From UBA2144 sp964506185 (lineage in GTDB: Bacteria > Patescibacteriota > Gracilibacteria > Peribacterales > Peribacteraceae), in the NCBI GenBank assembly GCA_964506185.1, contig CAZDKL010000024.1:1-31180 (forward strand): a stretch of 31,180 nt of DNA, in the 5' to 3' direction. The notes beneath the pieces are model-generated. The model made no database searches, had not been told where the DNA came from, and saw nothing but the letters and a program-made list of their open reading frames with translations. The position numbers and the translations under genes were made by a program. The stretch's first letter is position 1. Each line of letters begins with the position of its first letter. Shown piece by piece: positions 7,351 to 14,473 of this stretch.

Positions 7351-7458
7351 TGACCTCACCCCCCAGACCCCCCTCTCCTCTTTGAGAGGAGAGGGGGATT
7401 ATGTGAACCACATAGCTCCCCTCTCCTGCTTGCAGGAGAGGGGTTGGGGGTGAGGTCA
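7351..7458. mobile_element. Compound REP/MITE-like palindrome containing the dprA stop
   Basis: The 108-base element is bounded by TGACCTCACCCCC and its complement GGGGGTGAGGTCA. Inside are two further hairpins of the CCCCTCTCC...GGAGAGGGG type (about 7368-7397 and 7408-7442). This resembles, from memory, a non-coding REP/MITE-type repeat seen in many unrelated bacteria. The last three bases (7456-7458) read TGA on the minus strand and are the stop codon of dprA. No transposase is nearby; mobilisation, if any, would be in trans. Confidence 0.7.
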
Positions 7459-8535
7459 GATCCTAACCCAATTCCCTCCTCCAACATTCTTCACAGCCCC
7501 TCCAAGCTCAAGCACAGTTAATGTGGCATTTATTATTGAAGCCTGAATAGCGCATTTCTCTGTCAAGTCATCAACTGACTGTGGCATTCCTGTAAGAGCT
7601 TCATAAATAATTCCTTGAGACTCATCCTCGGGCTTGAAGCTTACTTGAGGTTTCTCTGAAGCTATCATCCCCAGCTCTTCCAGAACTTCCTTTGGTGAAG
7701 AGACTGATTTTCCCCTTCCCTCTGATATAACTTTGTTTGAACCCGCGAAATTTTTATCAAATATCTGTCCCGGTACTATAAATACTTCACGATCGTAATC
7801 TAATGCGAGGTCAGAGGTGATGAGTGCACCGCTTCCTTTGCCGGCCTCGAATACTATCGTGCCAAGAGAAAGGCCTGCGATGACTCTGTTGCGCGCAGGG
7901 AATGTAAACTTTTCCGGCGCCTGATCCAATGGGAATTCACTCAAAATTAATCCGCCACTTTCAACTATCTCATCAGCGAGCCTCCTATTGCACGATGGAT
8001 ATATTTCTTTGAGTCCGTGACCTAAAACCGCGACTGTTTTCCCGTCTGATCTGATTGTTTCACGTGCAACTTGCGCATCAATTCCAAGTGCAAGTCCGCT
8101 TATTGTAGTCATTCCTGACCTGACAAATGATGGAATAAATTCTTCAACCGCTCTTTTTCCATATCCGCTCATCTCCCTCGTGCCAACACAAGCGATACAC
8201 GGTTTGTCTAAGATTCCCAGGGAGCCCTTGTAGTAAAGGAAAACCGGAGCATCAGGAATTTGTTTCAGAAGTTCCGGATAGTCTTCATCTTCAATTGTAA
8301 TCAACTTAAGACCGAGTTTATTAAGCTCCTTTTCATACTCATCTAAGTTGAATTCCTTGAGCCTCTGAAGACTCCACTCAATCGTATCACCCCGGCATCC
8401 AAGCTCCTTAAGGAAATCGCGGTCAACATGCTTCAAAGCCTCATCCAGATCCCCAAATTTCCCCACCAGAGCATCATATCTCTTCTTGCTTAAGATACTA
8501 AGCCAGGACCAAGTGAGAGCAGTGTTTCTTTTCAT
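7456..8535 (-). CDS. dprA: DNA-processing protein A (DprA/Smf)
   Basis: Cytosolic protein that binds incoming single-stranded DNA and loads RecA during natural transformation. 359 residues. An N-terminal helical part (1-100, SAM/HhH-like) leads into the Rossmann-like core: CVGTREMSGYGKRA (about 116-129), SGLALGIDAQVA (about 146-157), AVLGHGLKEIYP (about 169-180), ILSEFPLDQAPEKFTFPARN (about 197-216) and EAGKGSGALITSDLALD (about 231-247), with VFIVPGQI after it. The last 60 residues fit the DprA winged-helix domain. DprA is widespread in CPR, consistent with DNA uptake. Its TGA stop is formed by the terminal bases of the 7351-7458 repeat. It lies 93 bases downstream of the TPR gene. Confidence 0.93.
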   Translation of the reverse strand: MKRNTALTWSWLSILSKKRYDALVGKFGDLDEALKHVDRDFLKELGCRGDTIEWSLQRLKEFNLDEYEKELNKLGLKLITIEDEDYPELLKQIPDAPVFLYYKGSLGILDKPCIACVGTREMSGYGKRAVEEFIPSFVRSGMTTISGLALGIDAQVARETIRSDGKTVAVLGHGLKEIYPSCNRRLADEIVESGGLILSEFPLDQAPEKFTFPARNRVIAGLSLGTIVFEAGKGSGALITSDLALDYDREVFIVPGQIFDKNFAGSNKVISEGRGKSVSSPKEVLEELGMIASEKPQVSFKPEDESQGIIYEALTGMPQSVDDLTEKCAIQASIINATLTVLELGGAVKNVGGGNWVRI

Positions 8536-8628
8536 GGGCAGATCAGACTACCATATCTTGATAAAAGAATTGAGTATTTTTTGGAGCTCCCTCTTGGAGG
8601 AAGTTAGGACTGTGATGAGTTGTTGATA

Positions 8629-9525
8629 CTAATCAGTCGATAACTGTTGTTTCATAGCCAAAGCCATATCACTTCTCGGATTGAAACTCAATACAGCATC
8701 AACGTCCTGTAGTGCTTTATCGTTTCGATTTAAGTTCATAAATGCGGCTGCTCTAGTTAATAGTGCCTCTTCGAACTGTGGCCTCTCTTTAATAGCATCT
8801 GAAATAAAGCGAACTGCATCTTCGAACCGTCCTAACGCTCCAAGTGTTCTGCCCTTACGAAATAGTAGATCAGGACTTTCTGGTTGCCTTGCTAGCACCA
8901 TATCTATATCACTATTCGCGCCACTTGGATTGCCATCTGCCATGTGTATATCTGATCTGATGCCACAGTAAATAGATGAGTTATCGGGCCATGTTTTTAT
9001 CGCCGTGTTTATGTCAGACATTGCCCTACCAACATCTCCAAGCCTCAGATGTGCCTGAGCCCTCCAACTGTATGCATCCGCACGCATCGGTTCATCACCA
9101 TCTTCATCAGAATCTATAACAATGGTGCTTTCACTTATTACAGTGTCGTAATCCTGATTCTCGAGAGCAACAAGTGCCACTTCTCCATGTGCTTGAATAC
9201 TGCTAGGATCAATTTCAAGAGCTCTTCTACTATCTCTATCGGCAGCATCAATATCTCCTTGCCTTCTATAAATAAGCGATCGGAATGTAAGTGTCTCGAC
9301 ATCGCTAGGATTTGCTTGCAATGCCAAATTTGTTTCGTCTATTGCCTCATCTAATTGCCCCATGCCCATTAACGCATATCCTCGAATGCGATGAGCTTGA
9401 ATGGCTATTTCACGAGAGGGCTCAGATGAAAGATGTTGATCAGCTATAGCAAGAGCTCTCTCAAATTGATTTGATGAACAGCAATTCAATGCCTCATCAA
9501 GACTTTCGGAGTCATTTTGTTTCAT
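8629..9525 (-). CDS. Tetratricopeptide repeat protein
   Basis: 298 residues from the ATG at 9525. The protein consists of about eight TPR units, recognisable by AL..A...L...P spacing: for example GYALMGMGQLDEAIDETNLA, IYRRQGDIDAADRDSRRALE, AQAHLRLGDVGRAMSDINTA and GRTLGALGRFEDAVRFISDA. There is no signal peptide or membrane segment, so it is probably a cytoplasmic scaffold. An upstream in-frame start at 9543 would lie before the predicted transcript start, whereas 9525 falls on it, suggesting leaderless translation. It precedes dprA on the same strand; partner unknown. Confidence 0.88.
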   Translation of the reverse strand: MKQNDSESLDEALNCCSSNQFERALAIADQHLSSEPSREIAIQAHRIRGYALMGMGQLDEAIDETNLALQANPSDVETLTFRSLIYRRQGDIDAADRDSRRALEIDPSSIQAHGEVALVALENQDYDTVISESTIVIDSDEDGDEPMRADAYSWRAQAHLRLGDVGRAMSDINTAIKTWPDNSSIYCGIRSDIHMADGNPSGANSDIDMVLARQPESPDLLFRKGRTLGALGRFEDAVRFISDAIKERPQFEEALLTRAAAFMNLNRNDKALQDVDAVLSFNPRSDMALAMKQQLSTD

Positions 9526-9531
9526 ACAAAT

Positions 9532-9560
9532 ATTATACCACAATATGATTTATATGTAAA
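9532..9560 (-). promoter_or_regulatory. Near-consensus promoter of the TPR gene, leaderless arrangement
   Basis: -35 TTTACA (9560-9555), a 17-base spacer, extended -10 TGG-TATAAT (TATAAT 9537-9532). Only 6 bases separate the -10 from the ATG at 9525, so transcription should begin at or next to the start codon. The -35 begins 4 bases after the tRNA 3' end, so the tRNA and TPR units are probably separate. Confidence 0.7.
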
Positions 9561-9563
9561 TAT

Positions 9564-9638
9564 TGGAGCCACCTCCGGGATTTGAACCCGGGACCTACTC
9601 ATTACGAGTGAGTTGCTCTACCCCTGAGCTAAGGTGGC
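9564..9638 (-). tRNA. tRNA-Thr, anticodon CGU, CCA encoded
   Basis: Minus strand. The acceptor stem GCCACCT pairs with AGGTGGC, the D-arm is GCTC...GAGC, the anticodon stem ACTCA/TGAGT holds the loop CTCGTAA with anticodon CGT, and the T-arm CCGGG-TTCAAAT-CCCGG is canonical. Discriminator T (9567) is followed by encoded CCA (9566-9564). The anticodon reads the threonine codon ACG. Confidence 0.96.
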
Positions 9639-9641
9639 TAG

Positions 9642-9704
9642 AAATGAATAATGAGTGAATGAATAATGAATAATTATTCATTATTCATTATTCATTCTTC
9701 ATTT
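9642..9704. repeat. Word-type inverted repeat upstream of the tRNA
   Basis: The left arm (9642-9673) is built from TGAATAA/TGAATGA words and the right arm (9674-9704) from their complement (TTATTCA). The arms are almost fully complementary with essentially no loop. It lies 3 bases from the tRNA 5' end, in the region where the tRNA promoter would be expected. There is no T-run or adjoining protein gene, so termination is not the obvious role. Confidence 0.7.
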
Positions 9705-9776
9705 GAATATTTCAATGGTTTTACCTAATTAACCCCAATTTTCGAGCATTATGTTAAGTCTCCTTTCAAACCCTCA

Positions 9777-9805
9777 TTGAAAAAATAGCCTCAAAATGCT
9801 ATAAT
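9777..9805 (+). promoter_or_regulatory. Near-consensus promoter of the orphan 121-residue gene
   Basis: -35 TTGAAA (9777-9782), a 17-base spacer, TGC then -10 TATAAT (9800-9805), an extended -10 with perfect hexamer. The predicted transcript start is near 9812, giving a 5' leader of about 58 bases with no Shine-Dalgarno motif. It is one of the strongest promoter matches in the window. Confidence 0.75.
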
Positions 9806-9869
9806 AATCAACTAACACCAACCTACACCAAGGCTACGGCCAGCAAGCAAAATAAATACCCAAACAAAA

Positions 9870-10235
9870 ATGTCCATCGAAGCCTGCATCGCGCACGCCA
9901 TTCACAGTGACCTAGACATACTGGAGGTACTTCCAGAGGTGCATGAGTTGCCGGTGGAGGAACTCGAGACATATATAGAAAGATATATCGTCGGTGTTCA
10001 GGAATCACTAAGGACCATAATTTCTGATAAAGGAGATCCGTTCATCCGTTCAAGGGATGCAGCTGGTCTTTGCGCTACTTGTTTGGAATCCGGCATTTCG
10101 ATTCCAGCCCCAACGCTACTTAAAATGTGCCAAACCATCACACAGCTATTGGATCTGGATGCAAGATTTATTTTGGATACAGAAGACGGTACTAGTCTGT
10201 ACTATATGAAGATTTCTCTGTCTTTGGCAGCCTAA
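9870..10235 (+). CDS. Hypothetical acidic protein
   Basis: 121 residues; not recognised. Mostly helical and acidic in composition, with no signal peptide or membrane segment. Visible features: an N-terminal Glu/Leu-rich helix (EVLPEVHELPVEELETYIER, about 19-38), a CATC motif near residue 68, and a final beta-like segment (LDARFILDTEDGTSLYYMKI). A single-copy promoter with perfect TATAAT suggests it is a real, well-expressed gene. It stands alone on the plus strand facing the ribosomal superoperon, with an inverted repeat between the two stops. No function is proposed. Confidence 0.7.
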   Translation: MSIEACIAHAIHSDLDILEVLPEVHELPVEELETYIERYIVGVQESLRTIISDKGDPFIRSRDAAGLCATCLESGISIPAPTLLKMCQTITQLLDLDARFILDTEDGTSLYYMKISLSLAA

Positions 10236-10242
10236 ATGGCTG

Positions 10243-10332
10243 TTAGCAGATTAGCTGATTAGCAGATTAGCTTTTTTAATAACATTAAAAAACCATAGCT
10301 AATCTGCTATTTGCCAATCTGCCAATCTGCTA
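10243..10332. terminator. Bidirectional terminator-like inverted repeat between the orphan gene and rpsI
   Basis: The inner stem TTTTTTAAT-aac-ATTAAAAAA (10272-10292) is flanked by arms repeating TTAGCAGATTAGC and its complement. The genes converge here, so T-runs on both strands would serve both transcripts. The terminal CTA (10330-10332) reads TAG on the minus strand and is the stop codon of rpsI. The same word recurs in the repeat at 13400-13456. Confidence 0.75.
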
Positions 10333-10740
10333 TCGCTTTGCCCACTGAGGAGATTTGCGAGCCTTCTTTAGACCTGGCTTCTTCCTTTCTTTAATGCGAG
10401 CATCACGCCTAAGGTATCCTTCTTTTTTTAGTGTTGGACGAAAATCAGGATTGAATAGTGTCAGGCTTCTGCTAATCCCATGTCTGATTGCATCTGACTG
10501 CGCAGACTTGCCTCCTCCTTTTACAACCACTTCTACATCAAAAGTCTTTGCGTTGTCTGTAAGAGCAAGAGGCGCTAGAGCATTCTCCAGCTGAATTCTT
10601 GTAAAGTACTCTTTTGCATCCTTTCCATTTACCTGTAAGTCTCCTTTGCCCCCTTCAAAAAGCTTAACTCGCGCGATAGATGTCTTTCGCTTTCCAGCGG
10701 AGTAGTGGTAGGACTTCTTTGATGAGGTGGCTGCAGTCAT
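10330..10740 (-). CDS. rpsI: 30S ribosomal protein uS9 (S9)
   Basis: 136 residues, normal length. GKRKTSIARV (16-25), GGGKSAQSDAIRHGISRSL (75-93) and the basic C-terminal tail ending WAKR are hallmarks; the tail reaches the P-site tRNA in known ribosomes. It is the last gene of the superoperon, 10 bases after rplM. Its TAG stop is the outer end of the 10243-10332 inverted repeat. No Shine-Dalgarno sequence before the ATG. Confidence 0.97.
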   Translation of the reverse strand: MTAATSSKKSYHYSAGKRKTSIARVKLFEGGKGDLQVNGKDAKEYFTRIQLENALAPLALTDNAKTFDVEVVVKGGGKSAQSDAIRHGISRSLTLFNPDFRPTLKKEGYLRRDARIKERKKPGLKKARKSPQWAKR

Positions 10741-10750
10741 ATAAATAAGG

Positions 10751-11209
10751 TTAATTGTTACTAGCCTGCCCTGAGCTCGTCGAAGGATTAGAGGTTAATG
10801 GTTCAGGCTTCTGAGCCTCATGATTGTGCTCGCTATCTGCATAAACATGAAGCCTTTTCATCATTTCTTTTCTGAGTCTATTCTTGGGAAGCATTCCTTT
10901 TACTGCCTTTTCAATAACTTGCGAAGGATCCTTTTTGAACAGATCTCCTAGCGTAATAGACTTGAGGCTTCCTATGAATCCTGTATGTCTTGAGTACACC
11001 TTTCTGTGGAATTTAGCAGGTTGAAAATCGAGCTTCGAAGCGTTTATTACAACAACATGGTCACCATATATCTGATGAGGTGAAAATGAAGGCTTGTGCT
11101 TCCCTCTAAGCATGGAAGCCGCACTGGCAGATAGTCTGCCAAGAGACTGCCCTTCTGCATCAATCAGAATCCATTTTGGGGCCGATGGCTTAACAATAGT
11201 TGTTTTCAT
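10751..11209 (-). CDS. rplM: 50S ribosomal protein uL13 (L13) with repeat-derived tail
   Basis: 152 residues. Core motifs: LGRLSASAASMLRGKHKP near 24-41, GDHVVVINASKL near 49-60, and AVKGMLPKNRLRKEMMKRL near 103-121. After about residue 132 the protein continues into a tail containing PSTSSGQA, encoded by a REP-like palindrome at 10765-10789. The start overlaps the rplQ stop by one base (TAATG), implying coupling. The core should be a normal early-assembly 50S protein; the tail is unlikely to be conserved. Confidence 0.96.
   Translation of the reverse strand: MKTTIVKPSAPKWILIDAEGQSLGRLSASAASMLRGKHKPSFSPHQIYGDHVVVINASKLDFQPAKFHRKVYSRHTGFIGSLKSITLGDLFKKDPSQVIEKAVKGMLPKNRLRKEMMKRLHVYADSEHNHEAQKPEPLTSNPSTSSGQASNN
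10765..10789. repeat. REP-like palindrome translated in the rplM tail
   Basis: The plus-strand segment, key part CCTGCCCTGAGCTCGTCGA plus AGGATT, resembles the CCTTCGACAAGCTCAGG-type short repeat that I recall from many bacterial genomes. Read on the minus strand it encodes PSTSSGQA near the C-terminus of uL13. Confidence 0.6.
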
Positions 11210-11655
11210 TATTTTTTGGAGGCTGAAGACTTCGATTTAGAAGTTTTTGGTTTTTGGTTTTTGGTTTTTGGAATTTCCTCCGTAGGAGGAACATCTTTGC
11301 CTTCCACCAAACTCAAGTCCACTAACTCTGCCCCATCCCCCTTTCTGGCACCCGCAGGAACCATCCTTGTGAGTCCTGACGAACGATCCTCATAACGATG
11401 CTTAAGGACCTCCATAACCTTTTTGCTAGCATTCTTGTCAGTTACAGTCCTGTTAATGGTTCTAATAGCCAAGTGAGTTGGTTTCTTTTTGGCGACCAGT
11501 ACCAACTTATCGACAATAGGCTGAATCACTTTTGCTCTTTTCTTTGTGGTTCGTATGGATTCATAGAGAAGAAGTGATGTTACCAGATTGCGCTTTAGCA
11601 TCCTGGCGTGTGCCGGTTTTTGCTTTAGGCCGAGTCTGGAATTCTGGTGACGCAT
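11209..11655 (-). CDS. rplQ: 50S ribosomal protein bL17 (L17) with extended C-terminus
   Basis: 148 residues against about 115-130 usually. The N-terminus is typical: LGLKQKPAHARMLKRNLVTS near 8-27 and TTKKRAKVIQPIVDKLV near 36-52. The C-terminal part (about 118-148) is an added tail containing KTKNQKPKT, encoded by a period-7 tandem repeat at 11243-11270, and ending SSASKK, similar to the uL22 tail ending SSTSKK. Follows rpoA in the standard alpha-operon order. Confidence 0.96.
   Translation of the reverse strand: MRHQNSRLGLKQKPAHARMLKRNLVTSLLLYESIRTTKKRAKVIQPIVDKLVLVAKKKPTHLAIRTINRTVTDKNASKKVMEVLKHRYEDRSSGLTRMVPAGARKGDGAELVDLSLVEGKDVPPTEEIPKTKNQKPKTSKSKSSASKK
11243..11270. repeat. Period-7 tandem repeat inside rplQ
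   Basis: Four copies of GTTTTTG on the plus strand (CAAAAAC on the coding strand) give a low-complexity KTKNQKPKT tail. Because the unit is 7 bases, gain or loss of a single copy would shift the frame of the last ~11 residues. Confidence 0.75.
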
Positions 11656-11683
11656 GGAGTAAAGGTTTTTAACTAAAAATCAT

Positions 11684-12682
11684 CTAAACATCAAGTGATT
11701 CGTCTGCTAATGCTAATCCTCTTTCGGCAAGTGTTGCTCTTACTTCGTCTAATGCCTTTGCTCCGAATCCTCTAAAGTTGCTTAATGAAGCCTCTGTGCA
11801 CTTAGTAAGTTGTTCGATGCTTCCAACGCCTGCATTAATAAGGGCGTTAAGAGTTCTTGGTGAGAAGTTTAGAATTTCTATTGGGGTGTAGCTTTCTTTT
11901 ACAGGAGCACTGTCATCATCCTGAACTCCTGCACCTGCACCTGCCCTGCTAAAGTCTGCAATGTATTCCTGCTCAACTATCTTATCGGCGCTGGAGAAGT
12001 ACTCGAAGTAGCTCTTAAGAAGCTGAGACGAGAACTGCATTGCCTCCTCTGCCGTCAATGAACCATTTGTAACGACATCCAAAACTAGCTTATCCAAATT
12101 TGTTCTCTGTCCTACACGCGCAGATTCAACATCAAACTTGACTCTTGTAACAGGACTGAATATTGCATCGATATGAATGAGTCCAGGCTCGTTTTGCTTC
12201 TTGTTTCTTTCGGAGGCAGGAGAATACCCAACACCTTTTTCTACAGTGATATCCAAATCTACTTCTCCTCCCTTTTCTAAAGTTAGAATCGTCATATCCG
12301 GATCTAGAATCTCTATATCGGAAGAAACCTTTAGGTCCTTTGCTTTTATAACCTTTGGCCCCTTTGCAACCAGAGAAACAATTTCCGGATCCTTGTTGAA
12401 CTTGCGCAATGTTAGCTTCTTTAAGTTCAAACAAATATCCAGAACAGATTCAGTGACTCCTTTGAGGGCAGTATATTCGTGTTGAACTCCCTTAATTCGC
12501 ACAGAAGTGACAGCTGCGCCAGGAAGACTGGAAAGGAGAACTCTTCTAGTTGCATTTCCCAGAGTTATTCCAAATCCCGGAGGAAGAGGGGTAATGGTAA
12601 ACGTAGCAACAGCGTCGGAGTCTTTGGAAATGGGTACGGTGCTAAACACCGGTGGCCCGATTTCTTCCTGAATGATGTGCAT
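11684..12682 (-). CDS. rpoA: DNA-directed RNA polymerase alpha subunit
   Basis: 332 residues, full length. The N-terminal dimerisation/assembly domain shows PLPPGFGITLGNATRRVLLS near 32-51 and GAAVTSVRIKGVQHEYT near 55-71. The C-terminal domain (about 262-325) has the HhH-type pattern LNALINAGVGSIEQL and FRGFGAKALDEV, which binds UP elements and activators. A short charged linker (about 240-262) joins them. Canonical location between rpsD and rplQ. Confidence 0.97.
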   Translation of the reverse strand: MHIIQEEIGPPVFSTVPISKDSDAVATFTITPLPPGFGITLGNATRRVLLSSLPGAAVTSVRIKGVQHEYTALKGVTESVLDICLNLKKLTLRKFNKDPEIVSLVAKGPKVIKAKDLKVSSDIEILDPDMTILTLEKGGEVDLDITVEKGVGYSPASERNKKQNEPGLIHIDAIFSPVTRVKFDVESARVGQRTNLDKLVLDVVTNGSLTAEEAMQFSSQLLKSYFEYFSSADKIVEQEYIADFSRAGAGAGVQDDDSAPVKESYTPIEILNFSPRTLNALINAGVGSIEQLTKCTEASLSNFRGFGAKALDEVRATLAERGLALADESLDV

Positions 12683-12733
12683 AGATTGGTTGGGAAGAAA
12701 GAATGAAGAGTTTGAAACAAATAATTTGAAGGG

Positions 12734-13351
12734 TTATTTCCTAGAATAGTACTCCACGACCTGCCTTACATCTATTGCCTGCTCTGCAGATTCCGGATCG
12801 GGGAGAGAAACGATTTCGATCGTCATGGCATTACTATTTACTTTCATCCATCCCGGTGGCATGTACTTTTCATGTGCTTCTAAGATGGGACCGAATACAG
12901 GAGAACTTTTACTTTTTTCACGTACTTCAATTTTGTCACCTTCCTTCAATCGGTATGAAGGAATCGTCACGCGCTGTCCATTTATCTTGAAATGTCCATG
13001 ACTTGTGAATTGTCGCGCTTGCAATCGAGTTAAAGCAAATCCTGCTCTAAAGAGAATATTATCAAGCCTGCGCTCCAGCAATTGCTTTATTACATCTCCT
13101 GTCTGACCTTTGGAAGATGATGACTCATCATAAATATTTCTGAATTGCCTCTCGGAAAGCCCATAAATATCCCTAACTTTCTGCTTTTCCATTAACTGCT
13201 GTGCAAACTGAGACTTGCGCCCAAGACGTGTGCGCGGTCCTTTTCCTGGTGGCTGAGGCTTCTTTTGCAGAATCTTATCGTACTTATCGCTTCCATATAT
13301 GTTGGTTCCTTGTCTTCTGCAGCGCTTTGCTTTGGGTCCTGTATATTTCAT
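12734..13351 (-). CDS. rpsD: 30S ribosomal protein uS4 (S4)
   Basis: 205 residues from the ATG at 13351, where the family-typical MKYTGPKAKRCRRQG begins; an upstream in-frame start at 13399 would reach the 13400-13456 repeat and adds no conserved residues. The S4 RNA-binding domain follows at about 90-150 (LERRLDNILFRAGFALTRLQ, then GHFKINGQRV). uS4 nucleates 30S assembly. Placed after rpsK as in other alpha operons, but separated from it by a 142-base gap holding an inverted repeat. Confidence 0.96.
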   Translation of the reverse strand: MKYTGPKAKRCRRQGTNIYGSDKYDKILQKKPQPPGKGPRTRLGRKSQFAQQLMEKQKVRDIYGLSERQFRNIYDESSSSKGQTGDVIKQLLERRLDNILFRAGFALTRLQARQFTSHGHFKINGQRVTIPSYRLKEGDKIEVREKSKSSPVFGPILEAHEKYMPPGWMKVNSNAMTIEIVSLPDPESAEQAIDVRQVVEYYSRK

Positions 13352-13399
13352 TATTGGAGTAGTTAAGTTAGTGACGGCAATTGTTATTTCGGAGAGCAA

Positions 13400-13456
13400 T
13401 TAGCAGATTGGCTGATTAGCATATTAGCTAATCTGCTAAGTGCTAATCTGCTAAGT
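13400..13456. repeat. Word-type inverted repeat inside the alpha operon (rpsK-rpsD)
   Basis: The left arm (from 13400) and right arm (to 13456) use the word TTAGCAGATTAGC and its complement, with a few mismatches. It is the same word as at 10243-10332, but here lies between codirectional genes, upstream of rpsD. It could modulate readthrough or mRNA processing, or be a mobile palindrome. Confidence 0.7.
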
Positions 13457-13493
13457 GCCGGTAATAGAATCAAATAAAAACATAAAGTGGTAA

Positions 13494-13892
13494 TTAAACA
13501 CGTCTGCGACGCTTAGGTCTGCAACCTCCGTGTGCGATTGGAGTTCTGTCAATGATTGCATCTAGATCTAATCCTGCTCCCTGTATTCCGCGAATTGCTT
13601 GCTCTCGTCCAGGCCCGAGTCCCTTTACTTCAACTTGAACTGATTGGATACCATACCCTTGCACAGCCTCAACAGCCTGTTCAGCCGCAACCTTTGCGGC
13701 ATAAGGAGTCGATTTTCTGGTTCCTCTGAATCCTGATCGACCGCAGCTACCTCCACCCAAGACATTCCCATCCAAATCTGTGAAGGTAACGATAGTATTA
13801 TTTTCGCCTGCGAAGATGCATGCACGCGCTTTTGGAACGGTTTTCTTGATCTTCTTCTTCTTGATCTTCGTTGGTTTCTTGGGAGTAGCCAT
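13494..13892 (-). CDS. rpsK: 30S ribosomal protein uS11 (S11)
   Basis: 132 residues with a basic N-terminal extension (PKKPTKIKKKKIKKTVPKA). Core motifs: NNTIVTFTDLDGNVLGGGSC near 31-50, GFRGTRKSTPYAAKVAAEQA near 54-73, VEVKGLGPGREQAIRG near 86-101, and the C-terminal HGGCRPKRRRRV. Located 3 bases after rpsM. uS11 lines the platform next to the mRNA exit region. Confidence 0.97.
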   Translation of the reverse strand: MATPKKPTKIKKKKIKKTVPKARACIFAGENNTIVTFTDLDGNVLGGGSCGRSGFRGTRKSTPYAAKVAAEQAVEAVQGYGIQSVQVEVKGLGPGREQAIRGIQGAGLDLDAIIDRTPIAHGGCRPKRRRRV

Positions 13893-13895
13893 AGT

Positions 13896-14276
13896 TTAAG
13901 TCTTAGTTAAAGTAACTCGACCAGAGAGACCCGTCTTCTTCTTGCCTCTCTTGGTTCTTGCATTTCTTCGGGATGTCTGACCTCTAACGGGGAGTTTTCT
14001 GCGATGCCTATAACCACGCCACGTTCCAATGTCTTGCAATCTTTTCACATCCATCGAAACTTTTCTGGAAAGATCACCTTCTACTTCTTCCTGCTCAATA
14101 CGTGATCTTAACCTTGCCTGATCTTCTTCGCTTAGTGCGCTCGCCTTGGAATCAGGATCGATATTCAACTCTTTGATTATCTTGGCAGATAAAGATTGCC
14201 CTATTCCCTTGATCTCTGTGAGAGCAATTACAATTCTTTTTTCTGCCGGTAGTACGACTCCTGCGATTCTAAGCAT
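13896..14276 (-). CDS. rpsM: 30S ribosomal protein uS13 (S13)
   Basis: 126 residues, normal. Motifs: RIAGVVLPAEKRIVIALTEI near 3-22, IKGIGQSLSAKII near 22-34, and the C-terminal RGQTSRRNARTKRGKKKT. uS13 contacts uL5 across the intersubunit bridge and the P-site tRNA. It follows rpmJ; the 38-base spacer carries a half-arm of the GAGTGAGTAGTG word (14284-14308). Confidence 0.97.
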   Translation of the reverse strand: MLRIAGVVLPAEKRIVIALTEIKGIGQSLSAKIIKELNIDPDSKASALSEEDQARLRSRIEQEEVEGDLSRKVSMDVKRLQDIGTWRGYRHRRKLPVRGQTSRRNARTKRGKKKTGLSGRVTLTKT

Positions 14277-14314
14277 TAATTATGAGTGAGTAGTGGGTAG
14301 TTAGTAGTAATTGA

Positions 14315-14446
14315 TTAACCTTGTCTTTGCTTGTGCTTCGGGTTTTTGCAAACTATTCGTCGAACCATTTTCTTTTTTCTGCCACTTCGCCTTATTACCA
14401 TGCGGCAGTCTTTGCAGATCGGTTTTACAGAAGCACGTACTTTCAT
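14315..14446 (-). CDS. rpmJ: 50S ribosomal protein bL36 (L36)
   Basis: 43 codons, starting ATG at 14446 and ending TAA at 14315. The sequence begins MKVRASVKPICKDCRMVIRR and ends with CKNPKHKQRQG, giving the zinc-ribbon set C11, C14, C33 and H38. It is a few residues longer than the common 37-38, with the excess near SGRKKKM in the middle. Position between infA and rpsM is canonical. Confidence 0.95.
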   Translation of the reverse strand: MKVRASVKPICKDCRMVIRRSGRKKKMVRRIVCKNPKHKQRQG

Positions 14447-14473
14447 CGCAGAGAAAATGGTTAAAATAAATTA

